In this document: in pieces, positions 44,646 through 53,258 of the stretch
How positions within the stretch are numbered: the first letter of the stretch is position 1
Layout: every line of letters begins with the position of its first letter
NCBI GenBank assembly: GCA_015059245.1
Contig: SVAU01000007.1
Location: 1-64,000, forward strand
Origin: Bacillota bacterium
Lineage (GTDB): Bacteria > Bacillota_I > Bacilli_A > RF39 > UBA660
Direction of reading: 5' to 3'
DNA: 64,000 bases
The notes under the pieces: model-generated
Told to the model about the DNA's origin: nothing
The model's input: the letters and a program-made list of their open reading frames with translations, nothing else
The model's database searches: none
Program-made: the position numbers and the translations under genes

Positions 44646-46313
44646 TTATTCTCCTATGTCAATATTTCTTTCGTTGTTTGAATTTATGTAGTTTTCTGCT
44701 TTTATTGTATTTAGATATACCATTAGTTCATTTCTTTTTGTTTCGTCTTCTTTTTGTAATGATTTATAGTCTATTGTTTCTGCTAATATTCTTTCTAGAC
44801 TTAGTGTTAACTCGTTAGTTAATTTTGCTTTTGATTCATTTCTTAATCTTGATACTGTGTTAAGTTTACTAAATAATAGTACATTAGCTATTATTAATAA
44901 TATTACTAATAATATACTAAGTATGTTGTTGCTTAGAGTAAAACATAAACCTATGATACCAAGTATGTTTATTATAATTAATGGCACTATTAGGTTTTTA
45001 TCATTATCAATAAATATACTATTAACGTGTGTATTAATTTGTTTATATATTTGATCTTTGTTAGTACCATCTATTGTATTAGTACTGAAATCATCTACTA
45101 TTATTCTAAATTCATTATTATTAAGTTCTTTTTCTGTTTCTTCAAGTGCTTTGATTATATATTCTTTTACGAAACATAATGCTATTTTTTGTGTTTCGTT
45201 GCTTACTTTAAATGATTCTTTGTTAATTATTATGTTTGATAATAGATCTAGTAGATTAACTTGATCTTCAAATATTGATTCTTGTTTTTTAAATAGTTTA
45301 TCTGCTTGTTCTCTATTACCATTACATTGTATTAATAATGTGTTATATAGATTGTCTTTTTGATATGTATTTTCTGTTCCTTCATATTCATAAATTAGGT
45401 TACTTAGAATATCTTCTTTTGATTTATTTGAACTATCTTGATTAGTTATAGTATTTAGTTTATTTAATATATTGTAATATGAAGATGTAATTACTAAGTT
45501 GTTTTTTAATCTTGCTATATCTGGTGTTGCATTTTCTAAGTATGGCATTTTTATATCAGTATCTTGGTTATCATGGATATATTCGATCCAAGTATTTATT
45601 TGTTGTTCTTGTAGTTCTTTTTCACTATTTAGACGATTGAACCAAGTATTTATTTTATTTAGTACTATTCTTTTTGTTTCGTCTCCGAATTTACCTGTTG
45701 CTACTAAGTCTAGCACTGTTATGAAATCTTTATCTAATCTAGTTGGGTTTTGGATAGATAAGTATTTATTTAACCAGTTTATTGATGTTTGTGTTCTTCC
45801 TAGTTTGTCGTTTACTAAACAGAAGAATAAACTTGTTTTACTTTCATCTTTTTTTAAGGCGTTGTGTAGTTCTTTTTCACAATTTATTTTATCGTCTAAT
45901 AACCATGATGATAGTGATGCTAGAGCATTAGATAACCAATAGTTAGGATTGTTTAGTATAAGATCTTGGTTTAGATTAATTAAAGCGTTTACACTAATGT
46001 TAGAATGCTCTATTGCATCTATTAGTGATTCTGTAGTACGTCTTACTTTATCATAATAACCATATTTCTTTTCTATTTGATCGTTATTATACATAATAGC
46101 TTGTCTAGCGTTTGTTATTACAGTAGTTTCTCTTATTTCTTTTACTAAGTTTTGAACTTCATTATTAAGATGATTAACTTGATTTTCTACTTTAGTAACT
46201 TGATTATTAACTGTACTTACATTAGTTATAACTCCAGTTAGTTCATTTGCTACACTATTTAAGTTTCTTTCTATTGTATCTAGGTTTGCTGCACTGATTG
46301 CTAATGCTTCCAT
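44646..46313 (-). CDS. Coiled-coil protein with two late membrane helices
   Basis: 555 aa, not recognised. Residues 1-65 form an Asn/Val-rich coiled coil (LDTIERNLNSVANELTG, VNNQVTKVENQVNHLNNEV). A long helical middle has TPR-like spacing (NYWLSNALASLSSWLLDD, SINWLNKYLSIQNPTRLD). Two adjacent hydrophobic helices at about 450-495 follow (LIVPLIIINILGIIGLCF, ILSILLVILLIIANVLLF). The tail is charged and helical. This layout suits a membrane-attached scaffold. It heads the operon with the AAA+ ATPase and has its own extended -10 promoter. Confidence 0.75.
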   Translation of the reverse strand: MEALAISAANLDTIERNLNSVANELTGVITNVSTVNNQVTKVENQVNHLNNEVQNLVKEIRETTVITNARQAIMYNNDQIEKKYGYYDKVRRTTESLIDAIEHSNISVNALINLNQDLILNNPNYWLSNALASLSSWLLDDKINCEKELHNALKKDESKTSLFFCLVNDKLGRTQTSINWLNKYLSIQNPTRLDKDFITVLDLVATGKFGDETKRIVLNKINTWFNRLNSEKELQEQQINTWIEYIHDNQDTDIKMPYLENATPDIARLKNNLVITSSYYNILNKLNTITNQDSSNKSKEDILSNLIYEYEGTENTYQKDNLYNTLLIQCNGNREQADKLFKKQESIFEDQVNLLDLLSNIIINKESFKVSNETQKIALCFVKEYIIKALEETEKELNNNEFRIIVDDFSTNTIDGTNKDQIYKQINTHVNSIFIDNDKNLIVPLIIINILGIIGLCFTLSNNILSILLVILLIIANVLLFSKLNTVSRLRNESKAKLTNELTLSLERILAETIDYKSLQKEDETKRNELMVYLNTIKAENYINSNNERNIDIGE

Positions 46314-46334
46314 ACTAATCCACCTCTATTATTA

Positions 46335-46343
46335 ATTATAACA
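46335..46343 (-). promoter_or_regulatory. Extended -10 promoter of the AAA+ operon
   Basis: TGTTATAAT on the minus strand, 22 nt before the ATG of the coiled-coil gene. Confidence 0.5.
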
Positions 46344-46346
46344 TTA

Positions 46347-46904
46347 TTAAGTAATAAAAGTCACTAGATATGAATTAATATTTGTACTAAAAATTAATAT
46401 TATAAATTCATAAAATAAAAGTATTAAAGATACAAGTAAATATTGTTTTAAATTAGATTTTATATGTTTAATACTTAGTTTATCTTTGAATATAATAAGT
46501 TCTATTATATTTTTAGTTATTTTAAAAGATATTCTTATTAGAATAAGAGTAAATATTAATGGTATTAAATGATATATTGTTATGAATATTAAAGATAGTT
46601 TTATAGAGAATGTTTCTAATAAACTAAGAATAAATCCTATTTGGAATGGATAATAGAAAATATTAAATATATTAATTATTACTGGTATTATAGTTATGCT
46701 ATATATTAGGGTTTTTAATATTATTTTAAGTCTTTTAGGTATGTTATTTACTCCGTGAGATAAATCTTCTTTAATATTTATTTTAGTAGTTAGTTCTTCT
46801 TTTATGGATGGAGATTGTGTTTCATAATATAAGTATCCTGTTGAAAGACCTATTAAAGATAATATTATTATAAATAGATAGATATTACTTATTATTTTAT
46901 GCAT
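46347..46904 (-). CDS. Multi-pass membrane protein, SpoIIM-like
   Basis: 185 aa with about five helices. After the first helix comes a polar loop (about 25-60), then YYPFQIGFILSLLE, an YHLIPLIFTLILIRISFKITKNI helix and a final pair. The spacing and GF-type turn resemble stage II sporulation protein M family members, which are also found in non-spore-formers next to AAA ATPases and RDD proteins. The similarity is weak. Start from GGGTGATTAC-ATG. It precedes the coiled-coil gene by 33 nt that include a promoter, so co-transcription is possible but not required. Confidence 0.5.
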   Translation of the reverse strand: MHKIISNIYLFIIILSLIGLSTGYLYYETQSPSIKEELTTKINIKEDLSHGVNNIPKRLKIILKTLIYSITIIPVIINIFNIFYYPFQIGFILSLLETFSIKLSLIFITIYHLIPLIFTLILIRISFKITKNIIELIIFKDKLSIKHIKSNLKQYLLVSLILLFYEFIILIFSTNINSYLVTFIT

Positions 46905-46977
46905 GTAATCACCCGTTAAATTATATTTACTTAAATAATAAAATATGATAAATTATATATAGTTTGAGGTGAATTAA

Positions 46978-47139
46978 ATGAGTAAAAAAGAATTGAAAAA
47001 TAATAATAAGCCACCTAAAAAGAAGAAAACTGCATATGAAAAAAGAAAGATTGGTATGAAAATTGCAGGTTACTTAATGGCTTTAATTATGTTATTCGGT
47101 GCTGTTATGACAGTAATCGGAATGTTTGTAGGTGCTTAG
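46978..47139 (+). CDS. 53-aa basic single-helix membrane protein
   Basis: MSKKELKNNNKPPKKKK, then a stretch of basic residues, then one C-terminal membrane helix (AGYLMALIMLFGAVMTVIGM). The ribosome site is GAGGTGAATTAA and a terminator begins at its stop. Basic tail inside, helix in the membrane. The layout resembles small DUF4044-type proteins of Firmicutes, but I am not sure of that. Missed by length-based gene calling. Confidence 0.65.
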   Translation: MSKKELKNNNKPPKKKKTAYEKRKIGMKIAGYLMALIMLFGAVMTVIGMFVGA

Positions 47140-47163
47140 AGTCTTAGTAAAGACTCTTTTTTT
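47138..47163 (+). terminator. Intrinsic terminator
   Basis: AGAGTCTT-AGTA-AAGACTCT then T-run, overlapping the TAG of the 53-aa gene. Confidence 0.8.
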
Positions 47164-47174
47164 GGAGGTAAATT

Positions 47175-48092
47175 ATGGAATTTAAGAAAGAACTATTTGA
47201 AAAATATGAAATAAGAAAAAGTAAGAAACAAAAGACTGAATTTATTGATTGGGTTACTAAGTATGCTCAAGACAAAGGTTTTAATGTTGTGGTAGAAAAA
47301 GGTTCTATGGGATCTAGAAATATTGTTATAGGTGATGCTGATAAAGCAGAAATAATATATACTGCCCATTATGATACTTGTGCCGTTATGATAATGCCTA
47401 ATTTTATTACTCCTAAGAATTTCTTTATATATTTGTTATATCAAATAATATTATGTTTTATTATATTCTTGCCTGCTATATTGTTTGTAGCTGCTTTTGG
47501 ATATTTTGCTCCTGATTATGTAGATGTAGCATTTGCATTTAATTATTTAATATTACTATTCTGCTGTGGTTTATTGATGTTTGGGCCTGCTAATAAACAT
47601 ACTGCTAATGATAATACTAGTGGTGTTGCTACTATACTAGCTTGTTTAGATAAGTTTAAACAAGAAGATAAAGTTGCTTTTATATTATTCGATAATGAGG
47701 AAGTTGGTTTAGTTGGTTCTAACTCATATGCTTCTAAGCACAAACTTATTTCTAAAGGTACTTTATTAGTTAACTTTGATTGTGTATCTGATGGTGATAC
47801 TATGTTATTTGTATTAAATAAGAAGACTAAAGACTTAGTTGATACATTTAAAGAGAGTTATGAATCTGATAGAGATGTAAAAACTGATGTAGTTTATAAA
47901 GGAGTTTTTTATCCTTCTGATCAAACTGCATTTAAAAAAGGTATTGGGGTTTGTGCTATGAAGAAGAATAAATTCTTTAAGTCTGGCTATATTGATAGAA
48001 TTCATACTAAGAGAGATACAATATTTAGAGATGAAAATATTATGTATTTAGCTGAAGGAAGTTATAAATTATATAAAAATATTACAAAATAA
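47175..48092 (+). CDS. M28-family zinc peptidase with a membrane-helix insertion
   Basis: 305 aa. Metal and catalytic residues are in AHYDT (His/Asp), NDNTSGVA (bridging Asp), FDNEEVGLVGS (catalytic Glu), NFDCV, and IHTKRDT near the end (His). These match M28 aminopeptidases. Between the first and second metal motifs there are two or three membrane helices (about 78-140) instead of the usual loop, so the enzyme is membrane-embedded. There is no N-terminal signal, so the catalytic side is probably cytoplasmic. Ribosome site GGAGG. The upstream terminator is inside its leader. Confidence 0.85.
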   Translation: MEFKKELFEKYEIRKSKKQKTEFIDWVTKYAQDKGFNVVVEKGSMGSRNIVIGDADKAEIIYTAHYDTCAVMIMPNFITPKNFFIYLLYQIILCFIIFLPAILFVAAFGYFAPDYVDVAFAFNYLILLFCCGLLMFGPANKHTANDNTSGVATILACLDKFKQEDKVAFILFDNEEVGLVGSNSYASKHKLISKGTLLVNFDCVSDGDTMLFVLNKKTKDLVDTFKESYESDRDVKTDVVYKGVFYPSDQTAFKKGIGVCAMKKNKFFKSGYIDRIHTKRDTIFRDENIMYLAEGSYKLYKNITK

Positions 48093-48118
48093 AAAACTAC
48101 TATTTAGTAGTTTTTTTA
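48091..48118. terminator. Bidirectional intrinsic terminator
   Basis: AAAAAACTACT-ATTT-AGTAGTTTTTT between convergent genes. Confidence 0.85.
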
Positions 48119-48582
48119 TTTTCTTTAAGTAAGTCTCTTATTTCTTCTAATAGTTTAACTTCATCAGATTTAACTGGTTCTGCAGGTTTTTCTTCTTTCT
48201 TTTCTTCTTCTTTCTTAGCAAAGAATTTATTCATTAATTTAATTATGATGAAGATACATAATGCAGTTAGTAAGAAGTCTACTGTACTTTGAATGAATGA
48301 ACCGTAGTTAATTGCTACTTCTCTACCCCATACTTCAATATTTAATTTTAATGTAGTGAAGTCAAATCCACCAATTACTAATCCGATGATTGGCATTAAG
48401 ATATTATTAGTTAAACTTGTTACAATACCTGTAAATGCTGATCCAACGATAACACCTACTGCTAGGTCCATTACGTTTCCACGAGCTATAAATGTTTTAA
48501 ATTCATTTATAAAACCTGAACTTTTTTTTGTCATTTCTTTGAAGTTTTCTTTTACATTAAGAGTTTTTTCTTTTTTTGCCAT
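48100..48582 (-). CDS. mscL: Large-conductance mechanosensitive channel
   Basis: 160 aa. Core: FKTFIARGNVMDLAVGVIVGSAFTGIVTSLTNNILMPIIG (first helix), the YGSFIQSTVDFLLTALCIFIIIKLMNK second helix, and a C-terminal helical bundle segment (EVKLLEEIRDLLKE). A 35-residue N-terminal extension and a Lys/Glu/Pro linker make it slightly long. MscL opens under membrane tension to release solutes during osmotic downshock. Confidence 0.96.
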   Translation of the reverse strand: MAKKEKTLNVKENFKEMTKKSSGFINEFKTFIARGNVMDLAVGVIVGSAFTGIVTSLTNNILMPIIGLVIGGFDFTTLKLNIEVWGREVAINYGSFIQSTVDFLLTALCIFIIIKLMNKFFAKKEEEKKEEKPAEPVKSDEVKLLEEIRDLLKENKKTTK

Positions 48583-48601
48583 TTTGCTTGGTCCTACTTT
48601 C

Positions 48602-49210
48602 TTATTTTATATAATCTGGATTATTTCTTTTTATTTCTGCGAATGTATCATCTAAATTATTGTATGCGTCGTAGAATTTAAAGCGTTCATCCGATTTCAT
48701 ATCGTTATTATCGATAATTCCTGAGAAATTGTCAAGTTGTTCTAGGAAATTAGAAGTGTATCTTTCGTTTAGAATATAATCTATTACACCATAATATATT
48801 TCTTTATTTGAATCGAATATTACATATACATTATCAATATTAGTAGTTGCTGCGTATGCTATTAGTTCTATTGCTTCATATGTACCAATATCTAGTCTTT
48901 CTATTCTTTTTAAATCCATTATGAATGATTCTTCAGTAATGTTAAAATCTTTACCTCTTAAACCGAAGGAAGACATACATAGTTTTACTATTATATGAAT
49001 AAGATCATCACTTTGAAGTAACATAGCTTTTTTACGAGCGTTATTTTCTTTTGATATGTATAGATATTTGTTTTCTTCGATATTAGAGTTTTCAAATACT
49101 GATTTGTCATCAAATAGAACATATTTTATTGCTGCTAGAGCATTTTCATGACCTTGAGATTCTTTTGTAGCAAAGAATATGTCATCTAGATCTTTTATTT
49201 TATATGTCAT
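48602..49210 (-). CDS. Uncharacterised 202-aa protein
   Basis: Start at ATG 49210 behind AGGTGAT. Soluble, acidic, alternating helix and strand: IKDLDDIFFATKES, then KAMLLQSDDLIHIIVKL, YEAIELIAYAATTNIDNVYVIFDSNKEIYYGVIDYIL. No family recognised. It lies between U32 and mscL and has an extended -10 promoter overlapping the end of the U32 gene. Confidence 0.7.
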   Translation of the reverse strand: MTYKIKDLDDIFFATKESQGHENALAAIKYVLFDDKSVFENSNIEENKYLYISKENNARKKAMLLQSDDLIHIIVKLCMSSFGLRGKDFNITEESFIMDLKRIERLDIGTYEAIELIAYAATTNIDNVYVIFDSNKEIYYGVIDYILNERYTSNFLEQLDNFSGIIDNNDMKSDERFKFYDAYNNLDDTFAEIKRNNPDYIK

Positions 49211-49230
49211 ATATATCACCTACTATATTG

Positions 49231-49239
49231 ATTATAACA
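49231..49239 (-). promoter_or_regulatory. Extended -10 promoter overlapping the U32 stop codon
   Basis: TGTTATAAT on the minus strand. Its TTATAA includes the last codon and stop of the U32 gene; the downstream ATG is at 49210. Confidence 0.5.
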
Positions 49240-51415
49240 TATTTTTTATTTTGTTTATTATAGTTTGTACTTCACCAATATTTTCGTTTAATAGTTCTAT
49301 TCTTAGAGTACCAAATCCTTTTAATTTAGGTATTCTATCTATTAGATTTATTGGTTCGTAATTAAAGATATGAGTGAAGTTGTCATATACTACTAGATAT
49401 TTATTATTTTTTATATCTTTTAGATATGTTTTTTCGTCTCTTATGTTAAATATATTGTTTTTTATAATCATACATTCTGGATAACCGTATACTATTATTT
49501 CTGATTGTTCTTTATTCTTTATATCGTTTATTTGTAGGTTGTCTGCTTCTATAGATATTGTTACTGATTTAGAGTTTAGACTTAAGTATTTAGAGATGGT
49601 ATGGTCATTAGCTGCATTAAGATAATAATCTGTTCTTATGTTATTGTTGTTACCATATTTTACTATACTACCGAATTCTGTACATAGTAGGTTTTCATTA
49701 TTGTAGTCTTCATGTTTTTCTATTACTCTATCTAGTCTTAAGTATATGTTTTTATCTTTATATTTATTGTATAGGTTTTTATCTGTTGTATAGATTATAT
49801 CTATGTTATTAGATATTGCTAGTTTTAGTTGGTCTTCGTTTCTAGTTAGAATGCTTATTTTAGGTTTTGTTGCTGTTTTATAAGGATATTCTTTGATAGT
49901 TAGTTGTTTGTCTGATATAGGTGTTCCTTCTCTTTTAATAGTTAGTTGTTCTGTAGCATTTCTTCTTAGTTCGTTTAGTTCTTTTAGATTAATAAATATG
50001 TTGTTATCTATTTCTATATCTATATTATTAAGTTTGTATGGTGTGTTTCCTAGTTTAGATAGTTGTTCTATTATTCTTTCTTTTGTTATTGGGGCATTTA
50101 AAGCTTTATCTACGATGTTACCAGTTATTTCTATGGTATTTGTATTATCTGTTATAGAAAGTGTTGCTTTAGTGCCTATAAATGCTTTAAATGATATGTT
50201 TACTAGTATTTTCTTTTCTTGTATATTATTTAATTCTTCATTAAGTTTAGTATCTATAGTTTTTAATACATTACTACCTAGTAAGTCTTTTATCATTATT
50301 CTATCTTTATTATCTACTTGGCAGATGTTACCTTTAGATATATTTGATACTAGTAATCCTTTGTTATTGTATAGAGAGTTAACATACATGCCTTTATTAG
50401 GTTTATCAAAACGTATTGCATCATTTTGATATAGGTTAGATTCTAGTTCAATAGTTATTCTTTTGTTGTTTACTCCGATTACTTTACCTATTTTAACTCC
50501 TTGATGGTTAGATGTTTTATCATTAATTATATTTTTTTCTTCAAATAGGTATCCTGTTGTAAATTCTCTATTATATGTTTTTAATAGTTTTTCGTTATCT
50601 TCTTTTGTAAGTAGTAGTTCTTTTCCTTCGTAGTAGTTATCTATTAGTTTACGATATGTTTTTGTTACTATAGCAACATATTCTTTTGATTTCATTCTAC
50701 CTTCTATTTTTAGGGAATCTATATTACAATCTAGTATTTCTTTTAGCTTAGGTAGTGTGTTTAGATCTTTAGTACTTAGTAAGTAACCTTCTTTTTGTTT
50801 TATATCATTTTTATATAGAGTGTATGGAAGACGACATGAACCAACACACATTCCTCTGTTAGCACTTCTACCACCATTTAAGCTACTCATTAAGCAGTTT
50901 CCTGAATAACAGATACATAATGCTCCATATACGAATACTTCTTTTTCTATATCTACATCAAGTTTATAAATTGATTCTAGAGATGATTCTCTATCAAATA
51001 CTACTCTTGTACATCCTAGTTGTTTATAGTGTTCTATAGCTGGTTTATTATGGTTATGGGCTTGTGTAGATACATGGATTTCTAAGTTAGGTATTGTTTT
51101 TCTAGTTAGTTCTATTAGTCCATTATCTTGCATTATTACGGCATCTACATTGTTTATGTATAGGAAGTTAAGATAGTTCATTACTTGTTCTATTTCACTG
51201 TTATAAATCATTGTATTTACTGTTACATATATTTTTACTCCATATAGATGACATAGTTTTATTGCTTCGATCATTTCTTGTTCATCAAAGTTGTTTGAAT
51301 ATGCTCTAGCTCCAAATTTTTTACCACCTAGATATACTGCGTCTGCTCCGTTATGTATTGCTGCAAGTAAACATTCTTTGTTTCCTACAGGTATTAATAG
51401 TTCTGTTTTTTTCAT
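49232..51415 (-). CDS. U32 family protein (RlhA/TrhP-like), long form
   Basis: 727 aa from ATG 51415 (GGTGATTTTA). The U32 core occupies the first 300 residues: TELLIPVGNKECLLAAIHNGADAVYLGG, MQDNGLIELTRK, STQAHNHNKPAIEHYKQLGC, and the U32 signature EVFVYGALCICYSGNCLMSS followed by NRGMCVGSCRLPY. The four cysteines probably hold an Fe-S centre. RIEGRMKSKEYVA-like sequence (LKIEGRMKSKEYVA) follows. A C-terminal half of the DUF3656 type makes it closer in size to RlhA (23S rRNA hydroxylation) than to the shorter TrhP tRNA enzymes. Substrate not decidable here. Confidence 0.85.
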   Translation of the reverse strand: MKKTELLIPVGNKECLLAAIHNGADAVYLGGKKFGARAYSNNFDEQEMIEAIKLCHLYGVKIYVTVNTMIYNSEIEQVMNYLNFLYINNVDAVIMQDNGLIELTRKTIPNLEIHVSTQAHNHNKPAIEHYKQLGCTRVVFDRESSLESIYKLDVDIEKEVFVYGALCICYSGNCLMSSLNGGRSANRGMCVGSCRLPYTLYKNDIKQKEGYLLSTKDLNTLPKLKEILDCNIDSLKIEGRMKSKEYVAIVTKTYRKLIDNYYEGKELLLTKEDNEKLLKTYNREFTTGYLFEEKNIINDKTSNHQGVKIGKVIGVNNKRITIELESNLYQNDAIRFDKPNKGMYVNSLYNNKGLLVSNISKGNICQVDNKDRIMIKDLLGSNVLKTIDTKLNEELNNIQEKKILVNISFKAFIGTKATLSITDNTNTIEITGNIVDKALNAPITKERIIEQLSKLGNTPYKLNNIDIEIDNNIFINLKELNELRRNATEQLTIKREGTPISDKQLTIKEYPYKTATKPKISILTRNEDQLKLAISNNIDIIYTTDKNLYNKYKDKNIYLRLDRVIEKHEDYNNENLLCTEFGSIVKYGNNNNIRTDYYLNAANDHTISKYLSLNSKSVTISIEADNLQINDIKNKEQSEIIVYGYPECMIIKNNIFNIRDEKTYLKDIKNNKYLVVYDNFTHIFNYEPINLIDRIPKLKGFGTLRIELLNENIGEVQTIINKIKNML

Positions 51416-51435
51416 TAAAATCACCAATCTAATTA

Positions 51436-51465
51436 TACAAAAAAAGTAGCTTATTGGCTACTTTC
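51436..51465 (-). terminator. Intrinsic terminator
   Basis: AAAGTAGC-CAATAA-GCTACTTT then T-run, after the 112-aa gene. Confidence 0.8.
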
Positions 51466-51789
51466 TTCTAGTCTTTCAATCTTTTCGATATCTTTTATTA
51501 GTTTATCTTTATATCCTGGGATTGTGTCTATTAGTACTTTTGTTATTTCTAAACAAGATAGTACTGAATATATTTCAGTGTTTTCTTCTAATCTTTTTGC
51601 AATTGTTCCGTTTTCTGTTTCTCTAATTTGTAGGAATACGATATCGTCTACATTTAGTTTTTCATCTTCTGTTACTCCTACGGCAAAGTAATATTTTCCT
51701 TCGTAGCCTTCTAGTTCTCCTATTTCATGAACTAGATAGTAACGAGCTCCATTACCAAGGATTAAAACTGTTCCTTCTTCTATTATCAT
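51451..51789 (-). CDS. 112-aa protein coupled to the upstream membrane protein
   Basis: Opens with IIEEGTVLILGNGARYYLVHEI and continues in beta pattern (YYFAVGVTEDEKLNVDDIVFLQIRETE). It then has a helix (CLEITKVLIDTI) and a charged end. The small beta start faintly recalls DUF4176-type proteins, but I do not claim it. Its ATG overlaps the TGA stop of the preceding gene, so the two are made together. Confidence 0.65.
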   Translation of the reverse strand: MIIEEGTVLILGNGARYYLVHEIGELEGYEGKYYFAVGVTEDEKLNVDDIVFLQIRETENGTIAKRLEENTEIYSVLSCLEITKVLIDTIPGYKDKLIKDIEKIERLEESSQ

Positions 51790-53219
51790 AGTCTTGGTCC
51801 TCCTGTTGTGTGTTCTCTATCATATTGATGAAGTAAAGCTGTTACTTCGTTTAGTTTGACTCTATATTCGCTTCTCTTTTGAGTTTGTTCTCTTAATTTA
51901 GCTGTTTTTTCATCACCATCAGGTAGGTTTGCTATTTCGGTATTTAGTGTAGCAAGTTCTCCTTCTAATCTAGTAATATCGTTGTTTAATTCTGCGATTC
52001 TGTTATTTAATTCTTCAGGAGTCATTGTTGGTTCTTCTGGTTCATCAGGATCTCCATTACCACCTGTTGGAGGTGTTGTTGGAGGTGTTGTAGGTGGAGT
52101 TGTTGCTCCGCCGTTTCCACCAGTTGGTGGTGTTGTACCACCATTGTTTCCACCGTTTCCTCCGTTACCGCCTGCTGGAGGATTATTAGTTAGTTCTGGT
52201 CCAAATAACCATTCTTTTATTTTCTTTTTAATTGCGTTGTATCCTCTTTTTATTGGAGGGAAAATTAATCCAGCTCCACCGATTGCTACGGTTGCTCCTG
52301 CTGCTACTAATAAAGTAACTCCAGGGTTAGCTATTAGACATGATATTGCTGTATATCCAAGTCCAGCTATTACTGCTGCTTTAGCTAGTGTTTTAGGTAA
52401 TGTTTTACTTTTGAATAAGTTTTTGATGTTTAGATAACCATCACCGATTCTTCTACCCAGTCCTCTATCAGTTCCAACTACAGGTTGTTCTTCGCCTGGT
52501 TGCATTCCTGGGTCTCCATGACCATTACCTAAATCATTATTTGCTATTTGTTCAACTGTTGCTGTGTAGTATCCGTTTTGTACAACGTTTGTTATCTCAG
52601 GGGGATCTTGTCTATAGTTGATTTTTTCATGTGGGTATGCTTCTCTGAAATTAGTTGTATCGTTTTCTACTCTGTCTACACCATGACCTTCGTAATAAGT
52701 TTTTAGTCCTTCTTCGTATTCTTCATCAGTTTGTGAAGCTAGTTTTGGCTCTGGTGCTGCGTAATCTAAACCTGGCATGTTAGTTCCTTGATGTTTTAGC
52801 ATTAATAATTCTACTGGGAATTTTATACTCATCTTTTTATCATCAGGGTTATTGCTTCTTTTTAGTTTTTCTTCGTAGTCATTAGCTAATCTAGATATTT
52901 TTAATGCGTTCTCTTTAGTAACTACTATTGAAGCTTTATTAGTTCTTGCGCCAGAACGGTATTCTAAACCTTTAAATTCATAACAATTTTCTTTTGGTTC
53001 ACTTTTATATTCTAGGTAAGATAGTAAAGTCATTAAAATATCGTATTCTTCTCTATCTTCTTTTTTAATATAATTTTCTTCGTCAATCTTTTCGATTACG
53101 TCGTCAGCATTAGATGTAGTGATGTATGGTTTTGCATCTTCGAAAAGTTTTTTTCTTCTTCTTTTTATAGCGTTAATAAATTTTTTATTAAGTTCTTTGC
53201 CATTAATATTATTTTCCAC
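51786..53219 (-). CDS. Membrane protein with Gly/Pro/Thr linker and C-terminal coiled coil
   Basis: 477 aa if started at GTG 53219; the frame is open to TTG 53237, which overlaps GAGGG. The first 260 residues are cytoplasmic and charged (KRRRKKLFEDAKPYIT, FPVELLMLKHQG, NFREAYPHEKINY). Two hydrophobic segments at about 273-320 follow (AVIAGLGYTAISCLIA, VTLLVAAGATVAIGGAGLIF). Next is a repetitive linker of GGNGG, TPPTGG and TTPPTTPP units (about 345-395), then a coiled coil (about 405-465). Not recognised. Layout suggests a scaffold tethered to the membrane. Confidence 0.7.
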   Translation of the reverse strand: MENNINGKELNKKFINAIKRRRKKLFEDAKPYITTSNADDVIEKIDEENYIKKEDREEYDILMTLLSYLEYKSEPKENCYEFKGLEYRSGARTNKASIVVTKENALKISRLANDYEEKLKRSNNPDDKKMSIKFPVELLMLKHQGTNMPGLDYAAPEPKLASQTDEEYEEGLKTYYEGHGVDRVENDTTNFREAYPHEKINYRQDPPEITNVVQNGYYTATVEQIANNDLGNGHGDPGMQPGEEQPVVGTDRGLGRRIGDGYLNIKNLFKSKTLPKTLAKAAVIAGLGYTAISCLIANPGVTLLVAAGATVAIGGAGLIFPPIKRGYNAIKKKIKEWLFGPELTNNPPAGGNGGNGGNNGGTTPPTGGNGGATTPPTTPPTTPPTGGNGDPDEPEEPTMTPEELNNRIAELNNDITRLEGELATLNTEIANLPDGDEKTAKLREQTQKRSEYRVKLNEVTALLHQYDREHTTGGPRL

Positions 53220-53258
53220 TGTATCCACTTCCCTCAATTGGTTTTATTATATCATATT

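Noticed and set aside
45499..45942. Plus-strand reading frame of 147 codons
   Set aside because: Shadow of the coiled-coil gene; composition rich in Phe, Ser and Cys, with no ribosome site.
51982..52437. Pro/Val/Gly-rich plus-strand reading frame
   Set aside because: It is the antisense of the GGNGG/TPPTGG repeat region in the minus-strand gene and has no ribosome site.
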